NCBI GenBank assembly: GCA_012519875.1
Contig: JAAYPL010000188.1
Location: 1 to 10,066, forward strand
Source of the DNA: Clostridiaceae bacterium
GTDB taxonomy: Bacteria > Bacillota > Clostridia > Saccharofermentanales > UBA5734
Direction of reading: 5' to 3'
DNA: 10,066 bases
In this document: positions 6,526 through 10,066 of the stretch, piece after piece
How the letters are laid out: every line of letters begins with the position of its first letter
How positions within the stretch are numbered: position 1 is the first letter of the stretch
The notes under the pieces: generated by a model
What the model was told of the DNA's origin: nothing
The model's database searches: none
Seen by the model: the letters and a program-made list of their open reading frames with translations, nothing else
Made by a program: the position numbers and the translations under genes

Positions 6526-7485
6526 ATGGAAGCACGTATGAAAAAGAAACAACCATCCGCTGAACTTCCTCTGGCGCGGCGCCGGCGCCGCCGCTGGTTT
6601 ACCATGCTCGACCTGATGCTTCTGCCTGGTCTGGTATATTTGATTATCAATAACTATATTCCGATGGGAGGCCTCTTTATTGCCTTCAAAAAGATCGACT
6701 ATTCTTTGGGCATATTTAAAAGCCCCTGGGTCGGTCTGAGGAATTTCCGATTTCTGTTTAGTACGGAAGACGCGTATATCATCACCCGCAACACCATTTT
6801 GTACAACATTGCCTTTATCATCCTGTTGACTGCTTTTGGGGTTGCCGTCGGGATTATGCTCAGCGAAGTGCGCAAACGGTATATGACCAAATTCTTTCAA
6901 ACGACGATTCTGTTGCCGCAGCTGATTTCCATCATCATCATTGCCAATATCGTTTTTGCCTTTCTCTCCAATGAAGCCGGATTGATCAACAAAACGATTC
7001 TCCCGGCTCTTGGCTTGGAGCCGATTAATTTTTATTCCACACCCAAATATTGGCCGTTTATCCTGCCGACGGTTTTCGTCTGGAACCGGATCGGCTACTC
7101 TTCGATTATTTTCTTTGCGGCGGTGATCGGAATCGACCGTGAACTTTATGAAGCCGCGGTGGTCGACGGCGCCAACAAGGCGCGTCAGGTCATGCATATT
7201 ACGTTGCCCATGCTCAAACCGACCATTATCACCCTGACGCTGATTCAGGTCGGCCGTATATTTTATGCCGATTTCGGCCTGTTCTATCAGGTACCCATGA
7301 ACTCCGGCGCACTGTTTGACGTGACCAATGTCATTGACACTTATGTTTACCGTGCGCTATTACAAAGCAACGACATATCCAAAGCTTCGGCGGCCGGTTT
7401 TTATCAGTCCATCGTCGGCTTTGTCACGGTGTTGCTGACCAATCTGTTGGTTCGCAAGGTCGACCCCGAAAATGCGTTGTTTTAG
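6526..7485 (+). CDS. Sugar ABC transporter permease, LplB/UgpA type
   Basis: First inner-membrane channel subunit of the importer, 319 residues. A basic cytoplasmic N-terminus with six consecutive Arg (18-23) precedes six predicted membrane segments, roughly 27-50, 86-112, 128-150, 176-202, 222-245 and 286-310. The EAA loop that docks on the ATPase is clear: EAAVVDGANKARQVMHITLP from Glu209, with the conserved Asp-Gly at 214-215. The start is ambiguous: ATG 6526 has AGGA directly against it and a weak AAGAGA at better distance; ATG 6538 (MKKKQPS) has GGAAG (6528-6532) five bases ahead and would drop four residues. It lies 102 bases after the binding protein, separated by the hairpin, and 18 bases before the second permease. 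Confidence 0.94.
   Translation: MEARMKKKQPSAELPLARRRRRRWFTMLDLMLLPGLVYLIINNYIPMGGLFIAFKKIDYSLGIFKSPWVGLRNFRFLFSTEDAYIITRNTILYNIAFIILLTAFGVAVGIMLSEVRKRYMTKFFQTTILLPQLISIIIIANIVFAFLSNEAGLINKTILPALGLEPINFYSTPKYWPFILPTVFVWNRIGYSSIIFFAAVIGIDRELYEAAVVDGANKARQVMHITLPMLKPTIITLTLIQVGRIFYADFGLFYQVPMNSGALFDVTNVIDTYVYRALLQSNDISKASAAGFYQSIVGFVTVLLTNLLVRKVDPENALF
6576..6591. repeat. 16-bp perfect palindrome in the permease 5' coding region
   Basis: GCGGCGCCGGCGCCGC reads the same on both strands and encodes most of the Arg18-Arg23 run. In mRNA it could fold into a short GC hairpin about 50 bases after the start codon. It may be just a by-product of the CGN-coded arginines. Confidence 0.5.
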
Positions 7486-7487
7486 AC

Positions 7488-7497
7488 AAGGAGGTGA
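7488..7497 (+). promoter_or_regulatory. Extended ribosome-binding site of the second permease
   Basis: AAGGAGGTGA offers ten contiguous bases complementary to the usual 16S rRNA 3' end, six bases before ATG 7504 and two bases after the previous stop. It is far stronger than the first permease's site, which may compensate for low message or initiation upstream. Confidence 0.9.
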
Positions 7498-7503
7498 GAT
7501 AGA

Positions 7504-8397
7504 ATGGCGGAAGTTCGTTCGAAAAGATTTTCTCTTGGCCAACTTTTTCTCTGTATGATCCTGATGATTTTCGCTCTGGCGGCTATTTTGCCGTTTCTGC
7601 TGTTGGTCATCAGCTCCATTACCAGCGAAGAGGTTCTTCTCGTCAACGGGTACTCTTATTTCCCGGAGAAGCTCAGTTTGTATTCCTACGAATATCTGTT
7701 TACGGTGAACTTGGCTTCAATCGGCCGCGCCTATGGCATCACGGTTTTTATTACGGTGATCGGCACCACACTGTCTCTGATGATTGCGCCGATGATGGCC
7801 TATGTGCTCTCCCGACGTGATTACAACAAACGGAACGCCATGACCTTTGTGGTCTTCTTCACGATGCTGTTCAACGGCGGCCTGGTGCCTCAGTATTTGA
7901 TGTGGACACAACTTTTCGGCATCAAGAACACCATTTTTGCCTTGCTTTTTCCCAATCTGCTTTTCAACGGATTTTTTGTTCTGATCATGAAAAGCTACTT
8001 TACCCTGAATATTCATCCCGCCCTGATTGAGGCGGCCAAGATTGATGGTGCCAGCGAATTTTATATCTACCGCAAAATCGTCATGCCGCTTTCACTGCCC
8101 ATCTTGGCGACGATCGGCCTGATGGTCGGTATCAACTACTGGAATGACTGGATGAACGGGTTGTACTACATTACAAAAAACCATTTGTTCAGCCTGCAGA
8201 ATTTGCTCAACCGCATCTTGGTTACCATTCGTTTTCTCAACGAATTTGCCAATGAAGTGCGCCTGGATAAGGAATTGCCCTCGATCTCGATCCGTATGGC
8301 CATGGCCGTAATCGGAACCATACCGATCATGGCGCTCTACCCCTTCTTCCAGAAATATTTCGTCAAGGGCATTTCCCTTGGTGGTGTCAAAGGTTGA
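7504..8397 (+). CDS. Sugar ABC transporter permease, LplC/MalG type
   Basis: Second channel subunit, 297 residues, pairing with the preceding permease. Six predicted membrane segments lie at roughly 12-36, 73-98, 108-130, 140-165, 200-220 and 258-285. The EAA loop is EAAKIDGASEFYIYRKIVMP from Glu176, with Asp181-Gly182. The short C-terminus ends FVKGISLGGVKG, typical of LplC/YtcP-type proteins that end soon after the last helix. The start is certain from the ten-base ribosome site. No ATPase gene follows; a LacI-family gene comes next after 65 bases. As in other CUT1 systems of Firmicutes, a shared MsmX-like ATPase encoded elsewhere probably powers it (inference from family knowledge). Confidence 0.95.
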   Translation: MAEVRSKRFSLGQLFLCMILMIFALAAILPFLLLVISSITSEEVLLVNGYSYFPEKLSLYSYEYLFTVNLASIGRAYGITVFITVIGTTLSLMIAPMMAYVLSRRDYNKRNAMTFVVFFTMLFNGGLVPQYLMWTQLFGIKNTIFALLFPNLLFNGFFVLIMKSYFTLNIHPALIEAAKIDGASEFYIYRKIVMPLSLPILATIGLMVGINYWNDWMNGLYYITKNHLFSLQNLLNRILVTIRFLNEFANEVRLDKELPSISIRMAMAVIGTIPIMALYPFFQKYFVKGISLGGVKG

Positions 8398-8462
8398 TCT
8401 CACATCATAGAACAGATAAGATTAAGGTGATGGTCGCAACCGCAGATGGAAGGAGATGAGAT

Positions 8463-9443
8463 ATGGCAACAATCGATGATGTTGCCGCCCGGGCCGGCGT
8501 ATCAATCGCAACGGTTTCCCGGGTTATGAACAACAGCTATATCGTGTCTCAGGCCAAACGGGATCGTGTGCTGGAGGCTGCTCGGGCGCTTAATTATCAG
8601 ACCAGCCGCGGCCAAGCACGGAAAACCGCCAACCGGACAATTTTGATTGTCGGTTCGGCATTTATTTTCAATGTCATTTCCGGCATCCAGTTTCAGGCAT
8701 CGGAAGAAGGCTGCGAAGTGTTGTTCAGTTTTGCCAATCAGCCTGATAGTACGCTGGGCTCGATCGGGCTGATCAACCGCGGACAAGCGGACGGAATTAT
8801 TTTGCTCAATTACCTCGACCATGCCGATGAGCTGCCGGCCTTGTCCCGGAAGATTCCGATCGTCCATTGCGGCGGTACACGCCACTATCCGGATTCGCGC
8901 ATCGTTGCCATCGACAACAAACAGGCGGCCTATGAAGCCGTGATGCATCTTGCCGGTGCCGGCCGTCGGCGAATTGCTCTTTTGCTGCCTGAAATCAGCG
9001 CGGATATACCGGATTATATTTTGGCTCGTGAGGCCGGTTACAAAGCAGCATTGGCCGAATGCGGACTTGATTTTGATCCTGAGTTGATCTACCAAAGTGA
9101 TTTGTCGCCGGACAGCTTGAATGAAATGGTCGGGCACATGCTGTCGCTGGCCGATCGGCCGGACGGCCTTTTTTGCGTGACCGACCAACTGGGCGTGGGT
9201 GCCCTTTGTGCCTTGCAGGCTGCCGGAATTTCGGTTCCAGACGAGATGGCTCTGGTGGGCTTTGACAATGATGAAATCAGCGAGCTGTGCCGACCGGGAC
9301 TGACCACGATTGCTCAGCCGTGGCACGAAATCGGCGGTGAATGTGTGCGGCAGTTGGTATCCATGATGCAGGAGGTTTCTCCGGTCGGCCGGCAGATTTT
9401 CTTGGCTCATGAGCTGATTGTTCGGGGCTCAACAGTGGGTTGA
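8463..9443 (+). CDS. LacI-family transcriptional regulator (regulator 2)
   Basis: Second LacI-type regulator, 326 residues. HTH: IDDVAARAGVSIATVSRVMNN (4-24). The effector domain begins near residue 59 (TILIVGSAFIFNV) and is slightly short, lacking the usual NPFF-type loop after its first strand. Conserved late blocks are ALVGFDNDEISELCRPGLTTIAQP and the terminal ELIVRGSTVG. The hinge is atypical: Lys54 (or Thr55 with a one-residue shift) stands where the lever Leu normally is. ATG 8463 follows AAGGAG (8450-8455) by seven bases. I see no promoter in the 65-base gap after the permease gene, so it is probably the last gene of the importer operon and may feed back on it. It is clearly different from regulator 1 in sequence, so not a recent duplicate. 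Confidence 0.95.
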   Translation: MATIDDVAARAGVSIATVSRVMNNSYIVSQAKRDRVLEAARALNYQTSRGQARKTANRTILIVGSAFIFNVISGIQFQASEEGCEVLFSFANQPDSTLGSIGLINRGQADGIILLNYLDHADELPALSRKIPIVHCGGTRHYPDSRIVAIDNKQAAYEAVMHLAGAGRRRIALLLPEISADIPDYILAREAGYKAALAECGLDFDPELIYQSDLSPDSLNEMVGHMLSLADRPDGLFCVTDQLGVGALCALQAAGISVPDEMALVGFDNDEISELCRPGLTTIAQPWHEIGGECVRQLVSMMQEVSPVGRQIFLAHELIVRGSTVG

Positions 9444-9455
9444 TGCGCAACTTTC

Positions 9456-9464
9456 TGATATAAT
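9456..9464 (+). promoter_or_regulatory. Extended -10 promoter for acpS
   Basis: TGATATAAT combines a TGN extension (9456-9458) with a perfect TATAAT (9459-9464). It begins 12 bases after the regulator 2 stop. No good -35 lies at 17 bases (TGGGTT), which extended -10 promoters tolerate. Predicted start is near 9471, about 44 bases before acpS. Confidence 0.65.
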
Positions 9465-9514
9465 AGTTGGCATATGCAGCTGTTTCGACAAATGAACGCG
9501 GGAGCGTCCCAAAC

Positions 9515-9895
9515 ATGATCATCGGCATCGGTACGGATATACTGGATATCAATCGATTGCGCCGTTGTCCGGAGGATCTTCTGCCGGACGCGCCTTTCCT
9601 GATCAAAACATACACCGCTGCCGAACGAGCAGCTGCTGAGGAGCGACCGGATAAAATAGCCTACCTAGCCACCCGTTTTGCCGGAAAAGAGGCTGTCTTC
9701 AAGGCTTTGGGCATTGGCGGCGACCGGATTCGCCTGAATGAAATCGAGATTTTGAACGATGGGGATGGTCGACCGCAGGTTACCTTGACCGGACGCATGA
9801 AGGAACTGGCTGACCGCTGCGGTGTCCTTGAGGTTAAACTGTCGCTTTCGTACGAAAATGATTATGCAATTGCCTTTGCAATCATGCAAAAATAA
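9515..9895 (+). CDS. acpS: Holo-[acyl-carrier-protein] synthase
   Basis: Transfers 4'-phosphopantetheine from CoA to the serine of apo-ACP, activating fatty-acid synthesis; cytosolic, usually a trimer. 126 residues, normal for AcpS. Key features: MIIGIGTDILDINRL with Mg-binding Asp8, YTAAER (33-38), and RFAGKEAVFKALG (54-66) with the second Mg ligand Glu59 and Lys63. The C-terminal LSLSYENDYAIAFAI block matches the family's SlSHe..yA.A pattern, with Tyr-Glu in place of the usual His-Glu. The start at 9515 places this motif correctly and has GGGAG (9500-9504) ten bases ahead; a longer frame from TTG 9467 adds 16 residues foreign to the family. pta begins 19 bases after the stop, so the two are probably co-transcribed. 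Confidence 0.95.
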   Translation: MIIGIGTDILDINRLRRCPEDLLPDAPFLIKTYTAAERAAAEERPDKIAYLATRFAGKEAVFKALGIGGDRIRLNEIEILNDGDGRPQVTLTGRMKELADRCGVLEVKLSLSYENDYAIAFAIMQK

Positions 9896-9914
9896 AAAAC
9901 CGGGAGGATTTTAA

Positions 9915-10066
9915 ATGAGCACATCTGTTATGGAGACCCTGTTTGAACGAGCCCGACGGACCAAGCGCCGCATGGCATTGCCGGAAACCGATGACCGTAT
10001 CCTGCAGGCTGCGCGAAAGGCCAAGGATTTGGGCATCATCGAGCCGGTTCTGCTCGGCGATCCCGA
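9915..10066 (+). CDS. pta: Phosphate acetyltransferase, N-terminal part (runs off window)
   Basis: Phosphotransacetylase interconverts acetyl-CoA plus phosphate with acetyl phosphate plus CoA, the step before acetate kinase in ATP-yielding acetate formation. Only 50 codons are visible. RMALPETDDRILQAARKA (19-36) followed by GIIEPVLLGDP (40-50) is the characteristic start of the PTA/PTB fold; the LPE..D.RIL form favours Pta over phosphate butyryltransferase. Start ATG 9915 has GGGAGG (9902-9907) seven bases ahead. It follows acpS by 19 bases and probably shares its promoter. An acetate kinase gene might follow outside the window. Confidence 0.85.
   Translation, partial: MSTSVMETLFERARRTKRRMALPETDDRILQAARKAKDLGIIEPVLLGDP

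Noticed and set aside
8502..9410. 302-codon minus-strand frame opposite regulator 2
   Set aside because: Shadow of a well-supported LacI-family gene; no recognisable domains.
9467..9514. Longer AcpS starting at TTG 9467
   Set aside because: The TTG begins just after the -10 box, before the likely transcription start, and the extra 16 residues do not belong to the family; ATG 9515 gives the canonical MIIGIGTDI start.

Overview
The window looks like chromosomal DNA from an anaerobic, fermentative bacterium, most likely a Firmicute of the Clostridia type with roughly balanced base composition. The grounds are strong Shine-Dalgarno sites (AAGGAGG, AAGGAGGTGA), near-consensus sigma-A promoters, a lipoprotein sugar-binding protein of the LplA/DUF3502 type, a beta-keto acid cleavage enzyme beside a thiolase, and a phosphotransacetylase. 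The taxonomic guess is inference. I see no rRNA, tRNA, CRISPR array, transposase or phage gene.

Layout. (1) 1-1950, + strand: the 3' part of an acetyl-CoA acetyltransferase-type thiolase, then a DUF849/BKACE enzyme. Together they could split a beta-keto acid with acetyl-CoA and take the resulting acetoacetate unit to acetyl-CoA. A 12-bp hairpin closes the unit. (2) 2049-3325: a monocistronic Gfo/Idh/MocA oxidoreductase with its own promoter and a strong intrinsic terminator. (3) 3346-4414, - strand: a LacI-family regulator with a TTG start and a good promoter. It is convergent with the oxidoreductase and divergent from the transporter. (4) 4351-4845: a 495-base regulatory region with several inverted and direct repeats and a perfect TTGACA-17-TATAAT promoter. 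(5) 4846-9443, + strand: lipoprotein solute-binding protein, two LplB/LplC-type permeases and a second LacI-family regulator. This is a CUT1-type sugar importer without its own ATPase. A strong GC hairpin separates the binding-protein gene from the permeases. (6) 9456-10066: acpS (holo-ACP synthase) with an extended -10 promoter, followed 19 bases later by the start of pta, which runs off the window.

Working together: the importer would bring in an oligosaccharide or glycoside under control of one or both LacI regulators, borrowing a shared MsmX-like ATPase. The oxidoreductase may act on a sugar or cyclitol. The thiolase, the BKACE enzyme and Pta all feed or use acetyl-CoA, but the two ends of the window are separate transcription units.

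I found no convincing new multi-gene system. The points most worth checking are a BKACE enzyme with Trp where the lysine-pathway enzyme has its amino-group-binding Glu, the repeat-rich importer control region, and two LacI regulators with atypical hinge sequences on either side of the importer genes.
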